DNA from: Heliocidaris erythrogramma
Taxonomy: Eukaryota; Echinodermata; Echinoidea; Camarodonta; Echinometridae
Assembly: GCA_025617745.1 (NCBI GenBank)
Contig: CM046853.1
Location: 15,853,174 to 15,917,173 of the forward strand
Reading direction: 5' to 3'
DNA length: 64,000 nt
The notes beneath the pieces were generated by a model, which was not told where the DNA came from, did no database searches, and was given only the letters and a program-made list of their open reading frames with translations. Below are positions 25,325-35,221 of this stretch, one piece after another; positions within the stretch are counted from its first letter, which is position 1, and every line of letters starts with the position of its first letter. Both the position numbers and the translations under genes were made by a program.

Positions 25325-25660
25325 ATGCCTAATCGGTGTATAGTTGCGGGCTGTAGCAAGACCCCTAAAGATGGTGTAAGCCTACATCATTTTCCTAAAG
25401 ATGAAAATCTACGGAAATTGTGGGTCGCAAAGGTAAAGTTCACGCGGGCAGAGTGGCAAGGGCCGGCCAAGTGAGTGGAGTACAATCTGCAGCGATCACT
25501 TTGCTGAAGATGATTTGAGGATCCTGGCCTGTACTCAGAATTTGACATGAAGAGAAGGATAAGCTAGCTAAAAGATTCAGCTATTCCAACGATCAGACTT
25601 GCAGTCAAGTCTTCCAATCTGTTTTTCAACGACAGCAGCTGCAGCAGCTTCACCCGTAGA
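25325..25660 (+). pseudogene. THAP-domain zinc-finger exon, frameshifted
   Basis: From the ATG at 25325 the translation reads MPNRCIVAGCSKTPKDG, then LHHFPKDENLRKLW and KVKFTRAEWQGPAK. This is the N-terminal half of a THAP domain, with the CxxxxC pair, the FP motif and the invariant Trp. A TGA follows at 25472, but the missing half is in another frame just after it: WSTICSDHFAEDDLR has the C-x2-H pair. The shift is explained by an extra 4 bp in AAGTGAGTGG. A further shift and a TAG precede a KRR…DSAIPTI stretch that matches the AVPTIF-type motif closing THAP domains. THAP proteins bind DNA through a C2CH zinc module; this copy cannot encode an intact one. It could derive from a host THAP gene or a P-type transposase. 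Confidence 0.75.
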
Positions 25661-25729
25661 CCGAAAATTCTGTCTCTCGTTCGTTAGCTAAGACGACCTA
25701 ACGAACGAGAGACAGAATTTTCGGTCTAC
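25656..25729. repeat. 74-bp perfect hairpin flanked by CTTCACCC
   Basis: Two perfect 32-bp arms, the left opening GTAGACCGAAAATTCTG, are separated by a 10-base loop. The hairpin is bounded on both sides by CTTCACCC (25648-25655 and 25729-25736, sharing the terminal C of the right arm). Confidence 0.9.
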
Positions 25730-25736
25730 TTCACCC

Positions 25737-25780
25737 GTAACTCCAGGGAGCTCCAACACGTTGGAGCTCCCTGGAGTTAC
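25737..25780. repeat. 44-bp perfect hairpin flanked by CTTCACCC
   Basis: Perfect 21-bp arms (left arm opens GTAACTCCAGGGAGC) surround a two-base centre. Again CTTCACCC lies on both sides, at 25729-25736 and 25780-25787. Its sequence is unrelated to the preceding hairpin. Confidence 0.9.
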
Positions 25781-26429
25781 TTCACCCACGGCCCGGCCGG
25801 CTTGTCTCGAATGGGTGGGGTGCGGGAGCGGGATGGGAGCGGGAACGGGCACACCCTTTCGAGACAAGCCCCCCCCCCCCGGTTATCTCGAATAGACGCG
25901 TTCCCAGCGAGAAGTTCAATGAACGCGCCACTTCGAGACCACCGGGGGGGCTTTCCTCGAATGAGTGTGTTGAGTAGACTTTTGTAACAGACGTTTTAGA
26001 ATTTTTTTGAAAAATGTACTCTTGCTGGTTTTTTCGTTTTTCTTTTGTCTAAGATGTAGAAAATATAAAAAAACGGTATCTAAAAATGCTTTTGACAAGG
26101 AAATCATTATTTGTGCAAAATAAATCGGAGAATTGAATAATTATGCATTAAAACACACGGGAAGAAAGGGCAAGTGGCGTAGCTAGGATTGTTAATTTAT
26201 TTTTATTTTTTTGGCGTGACCTGTTAAATATTGTGAAATTGTGTTACAGACATGTGCTGACATAAGCCAAGGTGTGTTTATCATCTTTCCAAAGTTAGAA
26301 ACACCTTTTAATGCCACTATCATTCTATCAATACCCACTATCAAAAGTCAAAACTCATATCAAAAGGTCGTTTGTACCCGGCCCCCAACTCCCCATACCA
26401 GGGGTAGGCCTATGCTCGTAACTCCTTTT

Positions 26430-26615
26430 CAAAAGTGACCCCCTATTCCGGAGAAGTTGGAATTTGTTTTACCCCCTATCCCGGGAAATTTTCTGAGATA
26501 TTGGACCCCCTATCCAGGCAATTTAGGAAATTAACCCCCCCCCCCCCCCCACCTATCCCCGGGGAGGAAACCACCAGAGTCTGCGAAAATTGACCCCTAT
26601 TTACATTTTCCCGGG
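26430..26615. repeat. C-rich minisatellite
   Basis: About seven irregular units like GACCCCCTATCCCGGGAAATTT, including one expanded C-run near 26536. It lies between a CAAGTGGCGTAGCTAGGA repeat end (26173) and an ATACGCCGCAGTG end (26721-26733), which may be the two degraded ends of one hAT-like insertion. Confidence 0.6.
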
Positions 26616-26844
26616 AATATTTTTTCATCTTCCTCATTCATCTTCCTATTTTCTTACTCACCCACCAATAAGGGGTGGGGCATGGCCATCTTGTGCCTCC
26701 CCCCCCCCCCCCGTAAAAAAATACGCCGCAGTGAATTAACATTCTATTCTGGACTGTCTGCCCGACCAGACCTTTGAATTTTAAATGAACATTCCATTAT
26801 GAATTCATGCAACCTCATACATTCATTTGACAACCCCCGGTTAT

Positions 26845-27054
26845 CAGTGACGGCACCGGGGGGCATGGGGGGGGGGGCATTTGCCCCCCCAGTCAGAAGC
26901 TTTGCCCCCCAGTTGCCCCCAATAATTTTCGGAGTGAAAAAAATAAAAGGGTGGAAAATTTTGTTTGTCCGCCCTTGCCCCCAACAATTTCTTTTGCCCC
27001 CCATTTGCCCCCCCCCCCCCCCACCCCACTTTAAAAATCCTGGTGCCGCCACTG
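26845..27054. mobile_element. 210-bp hAT-type MITE with perfect 8-bp target duplication
   Basis: Begins CAGTGACGGCACC and ends GGTGCCGCCACTG, 13-bp inverted ends with one mismatch. The octamer CCGGTTAT directly flanks it on both sides (26837-26844 and 27055-27062). An 8-bp duplication with CA…TG ends is the hAT signature. The interior is made of G/C runs with GCCCCCAG-like units and has no coding capacity. Its insertion into the right arm of the larger palindrome means it is younger than that arm. Confidence 0.85.
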
Positions 27055-27352
27055 CCGGTTATATTTTCTACATCTTAGACAAAAGAAAAACGAAAAAACC
27101 AGCAAGAGTACATTTTTCAAAAAAAATTCTAAAACGTCTATTACAAAAGTCTACTCAACACACTCATTCGAGGAAAGCCCCCCCGGTTGTCTCGAAGTGG
27201 CGCGTTCATTGAACTTCTCGCTGGGAACGCGTCCGTTCGAGATAACCGGGGGGGGGGGCTTGTCTCGAAAGGGTGTGCCCGTTCCCGCTCCCATCCCGCT
27301 CCCATCCCGCTCCCGCACCCCACCCATTCGAGACAAGCCCGGCCCTTCACCG

Positions 27353-28929
27353 CTGCGAGGGGTTCAAACATATAATATGGTCGAATTTCCCCTTGCCACT
27401 CGAGCTTCTTTGCCTTCGGTGTCTGATAAATCATTTCATAAATCAGACTTCGTATCTGCATGGCTCAGAAAAGTCCTCCAACTCGGAATCGCGGGCACTT
27501 TTCATCTCTCTATATAAGTTACTCGAATTCAGCCAAAATCTAAGTCAATATATGTAAAGCGAAGTACAAAAAAAAAAGCCGTGTGAAATAAACAAACAAA
27601 AGCGTTCACCAGTCGCTATCTACGAGGGGAACATAGTCACTGCCGTACTAAAGATGTGTAGGACATTGTACATAATTATATACAGACGCATAAAACGGCT
27701 GTGCACGCGTTTATGACCAATGCAAAACTTTCGTTCGGCAAGCTCAGATGGATGAGAACATTGTTCAAAAGAAAAGCTAAAAACAAAACAAGAGCTGTAT
27801 ATTTGGGCAAAAGCGTTTTCTGATCTTGTAGAAAATATATTGCTAATGATTATTCACTCCTAAGATTATATTGATTAATTTCCTTTTTTCATAAATTGTC
27901 CATTGAACAGAGGGGTCAAATACCGCATTCTGTGTACAGTATTATATGCTGCAGCCTGCAGATCTTGTGCCTCTTACTTTTCATACGTCACTTGGGGGTT
28001 AGCCAATCAGCTCACGAGTTTTAAGGAACGGTCCCAAAACCTCTACTTTTCCCCCTTTTTCGCCAAAACGAGACATAATTTGGACAATCGATTGGCAGAT
28101 TCGTGATTAGAAGGCAAAACTACATGGAAAGAGCACCCATTTTCTATCTAATTTAGTAAACCTTTAAAGATACCACCAGTCTTTCTCAGACTCTCACCTG
28201 CTCTGCTCGTATATATACACCTATCTGTTTTGTACCTCCACTAAAGCCATTGAACCCTCAGATTAGGAAGATAACGCGTATATATACTGTAAAGTTTTAT
28301 GTAGTACTAGTACATGTATACACACAAATTCTTTAAAAGTATTTACCACACTTATCAACGAAAACGGCTAGTCAAGTTGTCTGAGACTATACCCCCCATG
28401 AGGCACGATTTAAAGGCTCCCAGATCGTCCCCATTCTGTTACCAGAAATACTAATTGCTCTGTTGTGCATGGTCAAGTAGGTGAAATAAAAATGTACCAT
28501 TATTAATCAGCTTTTATCATTTTGTACTCACCACTCCATTTTGTTGACGAACAGCCATGCATGAAGTCTTTTGTCTTGTTTGTTTATTGCTAGGACAGGC
28601 AGCCAGTGCAAACGGATTCGTTTAATAAATCATGGAAATGCACCATCAATTTACACCAACAGAACTTTGTCATCCCTGGCTCATATTTTCCGACTGAGGT
28701 GTCATAAGAAAGGGCAAAAAATGAACTTTCTAGAAATGTGATTATCTCTTTGAAATTTAGATATCATTGGCAAAACGACTTTTTGGTAGCCCTGCTTCAT
28801 ATTGTCTGTATCCACTCATGCGTGAAGTTTGTATCATAATGGCATCAAAATGAAAAAAAAAAGATTTATTAATCATAATTGCGATTAAGATATGATTAAA
28901 CATCGATAAATCTCGGTTTCATGTTTCCT
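27353..28929. other. Non-coding interval
   Basis: No supported gene. If sulfotransferase gene 2 has an upstream exon it should lie between the divergent genes, possibly here, but none is recognisable by eye. Confidence 0.4.
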
Positions 28930-28944
28930 GGGACGCACTGTATA
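28930..28944. mobile_element. Solo Tc1/mariner-type end
   Basis: GGGACGCACTGTATA is the same terminus as at 1126-1138. A matching left end was not found upstream, so this is an end fragment, located about 170 bp before the predicted acceptor of gene 2. Confidence 0.4.
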
Positions 28945-29115
28945 TTTGTAATCTTAGAATTTCTGTTACCGGATTTGGGGCTTTTGTAAATATATCTATA
29001 TTTATTATAATGTTTGTTTAAAAGGAAACTGCATGATTTCTATTTATGCCTGAATAATTATAGTAATTTCAACATTTATCTATTATCTATGATACTTTCC
29101 TATTTTTATACATAG

Positions 29116-29210
29116 GGACTTGGAATTGTGTGGAATTTCATCACTGGTCATCTATCTATACATTTAGACACGAAAAGGAAACGCTGAGCACTATTAGATT
29201 TGCCAGTGGT
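29116..29210 (+). other. 5' leader and predicted splice acceptor of gene 2
   Basis: CCTATTTTTATACATAG ends at 29115 and the exon opens with GGACTTGG, exactly as in gene 1. An in-frame extension of the reading frame to 29130 would need a GTG start. The leader is out of frame with the equivalent part of gene 1 because of one missing base (GAATTGTG against GAGTTTGTG). Confidence 0.6.
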
Positions 29211-30530
29211 ATGAGTTCTGCAACGATGGACTTCTGCCATTTGGTTCTACGAAAGAAACGCGATATTTTAGCGTTTGCGGTAACATTGTTGATCTTTCTC
29301 TTCTTTGGGTATTACATAGCTAGATACAAAAATGTTTGTGACCCTTCCACCACAAGCACTGTATTCGAGTCACATCCATATTATAAATATCATCCACATG
29401 AAGTGGTACGTGCACTCGATCGTGGCTGCTACCTCCAGGCTTCAAACTTCACCCAGCACCAACATTCTGAAGAACTTCTCGCAAAACGTAAATGTACGCA
29501 GAAGATTCCTACCGCTTTGATAGTAGGTGCTGCTCTGAGTGGATCTGCAACTCTCAAGAGCGCCCTCTCATTTCATCCTGATGTAGTTGTCCCAGAGTAC
29601 GTTCTTCCCTTTAGTGACAATGACCAGTACCTGAATATGATGCCGTATTCCCTCCCTGATCAAATCACTATAGGTGAATGCCAGGAGTTGATCTACATGC
29701 GTGATTTATCCAGACAAATGTTCGAAGTATTTCCTTTAGATCTTAAGATCATCGTTCTTATCAGGGATCCAGTAGCAAGAGCCATGTCGGAATACCTGGT
29801 GCTGAAATCTAATAGCAGCTCACAAATTTATCGCAGAAGCCTTTCACAATATTCAAATTTGTTACTGGGGACAACTAAACAGGAAACCCACACGAAAGTA
29901 AAACGAAATGCAAATACACATCCTCACAAAGGCAGAGATCACAAAAGAAGCAGAAGGAAACTAAAGCACAAAGAGAAAAATAAACTTCATCGGGTCAAGA
30001 GGGCTGCTTTGAGTAAAATGGGAAGAGAAAATAATTACCTTTTACACGACGTAGGACCTAGTATGATCCGTTACAATTTGGAAGACACTTTTCAAGATAC
30101 TGTGCTGAAATCATCATCTGAGATAGACGAGGTGCAATTTTTGGTTCAAAGAAGTATTTACGGGAACGGAATAAAGCAATGGGCCAAGGTAATTCCGACA
30201 CAAAATATTCTAATATTAGACGCCGAGAGGTTTGCTAAGAATCCAGCCGACATCATGGACATTGTGGAGAGGTTCCTTGGACTAAGACCATTCTTCAAAC
30301 AAGACTTCTTTGACTTTGACCTTCCAAAAGGTGTGTTTTGTTTTAACTCACCGGTTCGATCCTGCGTAGAACCCATTCCTATACAGAAGCCTCCACCTTC
30401 TATTTCTGAAGAAGTCGTCGCCCTCCTTCGCGAGTTCTTCTTACGTTCCATGAAGGTTCAAAATCGATATTCTGGAACATATTTCCCACACCTCGGAGAG
30501 AATTCCTTGACATATACGCCTTTCAGATAG
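29211..30530 (+). CDS. Sulfotransferase-fold type II membrane protein, HS3ST-like (gene 2)
   Basis: A 439-residue single-exon paralog of gene 1, in divergent orientation. Same architecture: short cytoplasmic tail with RKKR, membrane segment AFAVTLLIFLFFGYYIA, Cys-rich stem, IVGAALSGSATL loop without the family's lysine, HPDVVVPE, MPYSLPDQITIGEC, LIRDPVARAMSEY 3'-phosphate loop, VERFLGL, and the Cys pair in GVFCFNSPVRSC. The basic insert differs most from gene 1 yet keeps the furin-type site as RVKR. N-glycosylation sequons NFT and NSS are kept, but the NLS of gene 1 is DLS here. No stop or frameshift occurs over the whole length, so it is under constraint or very recent. Closest known families are heparan-sulfate 3-O- and N-deacetylase/N-sulfotransferases; substrate unknown. 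The start at 29211 is chosen because it is the ATG shared with gene 1. Confidence 0.85.
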   Translation: MSSATMDFCHLVLRKKRDILAFAVTLLIFLFFGYYIARYKNVCDPSTTSTVFESHPYYKYHPHEVVRALDRGCYLQASNFTQHQHSEELLAKRKCTQKIPTALIVGAALSGSATLKSALSFHPDVVVPEYVLPFSDNDQYLNMMPYSLPDQITIGECQELIYMRDLSRQMFEVFPLDLKIIVLIRDPVARAMSEYLVLKSNSSSQIYRRSLSQYSNLLLGTTKQETHTKVKRNANTHPHKGRDHKRSRRKLKHKEKNKLHRVKRAALSKMGRENNYLLHDVGPSMIRYNLEDTFQDTVLKSSSEIDEVQFLVQRSIYGNGIKQWAKVIPTQNILILDAERFAKNPADIMDIVERFLGLRPFFKQDFFDFDLPKGVFCFNSPVRSCVEPIPIQKPPPSISEEVVALLREFFLRSMKVQNRYSGTYFPHLGENSLTYTPFR

Positions 30531-31679
30531 CAGGTCGATAGTAATATGTAAGGGAGTCAACAGGCGGGGGATGGGGGCATCATAGCATTTATCCCCCACA
30601 TCAGAAGCATGAACAAAAGCATTATCTATAAACTACTTTTTACATTAAGCATTAAAAAATGTTCTTCATATTTACCCTATGCGATAAAAATTCCTGTTTT
30701 TATTACTCAAAATTTTAAAAGTTCTAACCGTGCGACCAGCGCATTCCCACATTTCACCCCAGTTGGTATTCATAGACACATTTGCTCTTAATGCTCTTAA
30801 TGTTATGTTATTTCCTTTTTGTTCAGGGCAATGCTGTGTCTTTAGAGAAGTAGAATAACCTTTTTTCCAACCTATTGACTCTGCAAGTGATTAATGAAAA
30901 TTTGTTTTGTGGTCACCATAAATGTTAATATATTGTTATTTTGAGTGATTTTTCTTTTTATTTTTGTCTTATGAATGATTTTTATTGTTGTTGCAAAAAG
31001 GGTGGTTAAAGTTCGAAAGAAATCAGACAATAAGAAAGTTGTTACTGTGTGAAACATTGGCTTAGACTGGTCCTCATAATGTGGGGGTATGATTTCCCTC
31101 AATGGCCATATATATAGGGGCACATGTTATGGAAAAGGGAAACGTAGTACTTATCGTGTGGAAAAGGACACTTATTAGACAAAAATAAATGAATGTGTAG
31201 AAAATGTAGAAAGGGCAGTTATCAGAGGTGAAAAGGAGCACTAATGAAACCTGAAAAGGGGCATTTATAAGCACGGAAAAAATTAAATCAGTGTCTTATA
31301 TTACAAAGAAACACAATGACTTGTTACATTAAAAGGGATTAATGGAACCATTCATTGTTAATTTTAATTTCATTATTTGTATATAATTAATAGTTATTTT
31401 TGTAAGTAATAGATATATACTGCATTTGTAGTTAATTACTTGATTATTCTTGTACAGTTATTGTTTAATTTAGTAAGCAATAAAAATATTCATTTTTTCT
31501 CGGCATATATCGTTTCGTTACATTTCTTCCATGTGATTGTGGTTGTGATTGTACTGCGCATGATAATGACAGATGAATCAATTGTGAAGTGAGAATGATT
31601 ATTGCAATCATTATATACAGTACAGGGGTGTCGATCCGTGTTCAGGATTGGGGGGATGACCGGCGAGGGAGCGAAGCCA
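30531..31679. repeat. Downstream interval with GGCACTTATCAGA minisatellite
   Basis: 31085-31275 carries irregular units such as AAAAGGGGCATTTATAAG and AAAGGGCAGTTATCAGA, the same family as the inner arms at 7230-7650. The remainder is AT-rich and non-coding. Confidence 0.5.
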
Positions 31680-32299
31680 GTGGCGTATCTATGAATTATA
31701 GTGCCCGGGGCAAACAATGAAGTTACGCCCCCCCCAAGAGTGCCCTAACTTATCTCCATTATTGTACAAGCGAGGGAGCAAAGCGACTGAGTGGCAAATA
31801 TTTCAATTTTTAACCTTAAAAAACGCAATTTCTTGGGCATTTTACCCAGGAAATTTTGCAATGGACCACCGCAATTGAGCGGGAGAGAAGCTCGAATTTT
31901 ATACATTGATAAACGGTTTTCTATTCACTCACTTCTACAATGGGGAGCAAAACTAACGAAACTCTAATAGCTTTTGAAAGAGTCGAGAAATTAAGCAAAG
32001 CTACCTAAAGTTGAGATTTCTTTCAAAAGTTGAACCTTTGGAAATGCAGTTTTATGCACTTTATCCTATATTGGGGGCACAATATTTAGCAGGAGTCATA
32101 TGAAACTTACATGATACACCGAGCAACGCAATTACATATTTATTTTTCAAATGTTGAATCCTTTAAGCCAGTGGCGGATTGGGGGGGGGGGGGCACATCG
32201 GGCCCGTGCCCCCCTTTTTGTGATTGTGCCCCCCCCCTTTGGGGAATTTTTTTTTGCACCTCCCCCCCCCCCCCCCAAGCGACGTTTGGAGAGCTGTTG
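31680..32299. repeat. CAGTGGCGTATC and CAGTGGCGGAT repeat ends with a shared body
   Basis: One end starts at 31680 after the octamer AGCGAAGC; another starts at 32171. Between them is a body (GAGCAAAGCGACTGAG, ACCGCAATTGAGCGGGAGAG, TTTTCTATTCACTCACTTCT) that recurs at 50220-50620 and, in part inverted, near 33535-33740. The 32171 copy has poly-G, GGGCCCGTGCCCCCC and poly-C tracts. Non-coding; probably non-autonomous hAT relatives. Confidence 0.5.
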
Positions 32300-33115
32300 G
32301 GGGGGAATTGTATCCGCTTCCCACACCAGGGACTTTTCAAAAATCTGTCTATAAAACTTGCATTTTAGAGCATCCTAAATGGCCTTTAATGAAAACAAGG
32401 AATGCACGGATCTACGCCAATGGACGGAACCCCTTAATTGAGAATAACATTGCGAGCGAACGAAATTTCTTCGACATTTTCGCATTGAAATTATGGCACT
32501 TCTTATTTCCTTACTTCTAATTAATGAATGTGATGGTATTTCAAGATCAAACATAATGAGTTTGGATAATTATATTAGTTTTGAGTTAATGTATCATAAT
32601 TCTTATGTTTTTATCCAAAAATATTGAGGGGATGATAATACAGGCCATCCCCCACCTTTTTGGGGGGATATATACCCCCCCCCCGATCGATACCCATGAT
32701 ACAGTATAAAGAGAGAGAGAGGGGAAAAAAGAGAGTTAACACTTGGGGGGTATTTGGGGGTACCCCCCAAATAAATTGAGGTGGTGGGGATGGCCTGTAT
32801 TATCCCCCCCCCCAATATTTTTGGATGAATTAAATAAGAATTATGATACATTAACTTAAAACTAATAATTATCCACACTCATTATGTTTGATCTTGAAAG
32901 ACCATAAGGAAATAAGAAATGCCATAATTTCAATGCGAAAATATCGAAGAAAATTCATTCGCTCGCATTGTTATTCTCAATCAGGGGGTTCCGTTCATTG
33001 GCGTAGATCCATGCATTCCTTTTTTTCATTAAAAACCATTTTGGGATGCTCTAAAATGCAAGTTTTATAGGCAGATTTTTTAAAAGTCCCTGGTGTTGGA
33101 GGGGGATAGCCCCCT
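32300..33115. repeat. 0.8-kb imperfect palindrome
   Basis: The left arm (about 32310-32690) and right arm (about 32755-33100) pair over more than 300 bp. Shared words include GGAATGCACGGATCTACGCC on the left, inverted on the right near 33000, and ATTATGATACATTAACT near 32834, inverted near 32590. The centre lies near 32720 and contains a (GA)n tract. A single arm copy occurs at 50885-51185. Confidence 0.7.
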
Positions 33116-33900
33116 CTCACATCCCCCCGCTTGGTCAATTTGCTCAGTGGCGTATCTAAGGGGGCAGAGGGGCACGTGCCTCGGGCGGCACCTGGAGGGG
33201 CGCAAAAAACGCAAAGGAGAGAGAGAAAAAAAGGGGGAAATGATGAAAAATCATAATCCTTACGGATTATGCGACCCCAAATCCGTTGGGTAAATGCACT
33301 AGAAATGTAGTTTTTGAAGGTTTGAAATGCGAAAATATTCCAAAGCTCGGTCGCTTTGCTCCCTCGCATAATTATTTTCTTCCAGGATCTTGTAATATTG
33401 AGCCGACTTTGGGGCCCCTTTGGGGGGGGGGGGGCTCTGGGGGCCAAACCCGGCGGCTTCGCTCGAGCTGACAAGCTTTTTTGTGAATGACATGGATGGT
33501 CTAAGTACCTTTAAAAATGGAGTGACTATTATAAGTTTTGCTCCCGATTATAGAAGTAAGTGAATAGAAAAACGTTTATCAACATGATTAATGTATAAAA
33601 TTCAAGCTTCTCTACCGCTCAATTGCAGTGGTCAATTGCAAAATTTCCTGGTTAAAATGTACAAGAAATTGGGTTTTTTTAGGGTTAATAATTGAAAAAT
33701 TTGCCGCTTGGTCGCTCTGCGCACTCGGTGGTTTCGCTCCCTCGCCGGTCATCCCCCACCCCCATCATGAACACGGATCGACACCACTGCAGACCACCGC
33801 CTCTACTTCAATTTTTAAAATTATACCTCCATATCCCTCCCAGATCAACACCGAGGTTGTATAATTTGAAGTAGATGGTTTCACTCTCTAGGAGCATATC
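33116..33900. repeat. Further CAGTGGCGTATC repeat copy
   Basis: CAGTGGCGTATCTAAGGGGGC begins at 33145. Downstream are the GCTTTGCTCCCTCGC and TTCTACCGCTCAATTGC segments, the inverse of the 31.7-32.0 kb body. Non-coding. Confidence 0.5.
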
Positions 33901-35221
33901 GGGAAAAATCAGAAGCAACTACAGAATTGAAGATAAATATAAATAAAATCATATAAATCTACAATATTGTACATAAATTGAAATAAAGAACATATAGATT
34001 TGAATGATATTAATAAATACAGGTATAACATATCTCCAACAATTAATAGAAATGTATATTTTCAACCATATTTAAAAAAATTATTTATTTCATTTTTATT
34101 AATTAATTATTTGTTTTTCCTTTATTTTATTTATTTATTTATTTTTTATTTTTCGGGGGGGGGGGGGGTGAAACCTGGGTGGATGTTTGTACACATCATC
34201 CCCCACCTGAAAAGTTAGGGGATATATACCACGGGCGCAAATCTGCAATAATTTCTTTTCAACTGGGGGGATGACCAAAAGAAAGAATGTACGGATTTAC
34301 GCCAATGATGTATACCCCACCCCCCCCCCCCCCGCTATCTACGCCCCGGGTGTGATAAATAAGATCACAGAATATTTATGTTTGTGAATATTAAAATAGT
34401 AAATTGATCATTTGACTGTGACTAGATTTTGGATAACTCCCCCCTTTTGTTGTACACTGAAATTATGGATTTCCTTTTCTCTTGGAACTTTTCCCCCCTC
34501 GGTGCTATACTGACATGTTATTTTGATTATGTCCTCCCATGAAAATAACACTTGCTTGGCAATACAGTTTCGAAAAGAAAGATTTCTGTTTAGGAGCAAA
34601 TGGGAGATTTGTCCGACATTACATCAATGTGACATTACAATTCACCAGTTTGCAATTTCCAGTGTATAGCGATCTCAAATTAAAAAAAAAATCTTCTTTA
34701 TCTGATTTTGCTAAAACTTCACTAATCTGTTTCTCTTATTTTCTGCTTTTCCTTCAAAGCAACTTGCAATGGAGGTTGAATTTCCGTACAATTTTAGGAA
34801 TTTTTCTTGCTTTGAGTGAAAGAAAAGAAAGACATACAGAGGCAGATATGTTGCAAATTTTACAATCTTTTCGATTAATTTTGCCTCATAGCTTGTGATC
34901 AATTTAATGGTATCTTATGAATATGATACTTTTTATTGAAGAAGAATTTATGTAACATGTTTCTTGATTAAGTAATTCAGCACTTCTAATTGAAGATCAT
35001 TGGATAAATAGAAATGATCACAGCAAATAATGCAAACCATGCACAGCACTGTACTAATTGAATTAATATAGATTCCATTAAAATGATACGATGTGATTTT
35101 ATATTCCATAGGCTCTAGTCCAGGTTACCTCGGGCTATATTCAACGATGAAACCAAAAAAATAAAAAAAAAAAAAATAAATACGAAAACAATATAAGCCA
35201 TAGGAGGAGAGCAACAAGATA
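33901..35221. other. Non-coding interval
   Basis: AT-rich with a G-run at 34156-34167, C-runs at 34319-34333 and repeat-like ACGGGCGCAAATCTGCAATA near 34232. A 119-codon frame at 34539-34898 has no family resemblance and resembles the segment at 36010-36200, so it is likely a repeat. Confidence 0.4.

Larger units (their letters stand above)
25788..27345. mobile_element. 1.56-kb palindromic element with ~280-bp arms
   Basis: The left arm (about 25793-26065) and right arm (about 27056-27344) are near-identical reverse complements. Both carry GGCTTGTCTCGAATGGGTGG at the outside, then a GGGAGCGGGA minisatellite, CGTTCCCAGCGAGAAGTTCA, and GTCTAAGATGTAGAAAATAT at the inner edge. CTTCACCC precedes it and CTTCACCG (27345-27352) follows, a 7-of-8 match. 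The interior holds a C-rich minisatellite and a hAT MITE. No transposase; open frames inside are mirror images of the arms and not genes. Confidence 0.75.

Noticed and set aside
27141..27517. Several 60-106-residue frames rich in Pro/Arg/Ser
   Set aside because: They lie in the right arm of the 1.56-kb palindrome and have mirror counterparts in the left arm; the GGGAGCGGGA minisatellite keeps frames open.
34539..34898. 119-residue open frame
   Set aside because: AT-rich, no family resemblance, and part of the sequence resembles 36010-36200, suggesting dispersed repeat.
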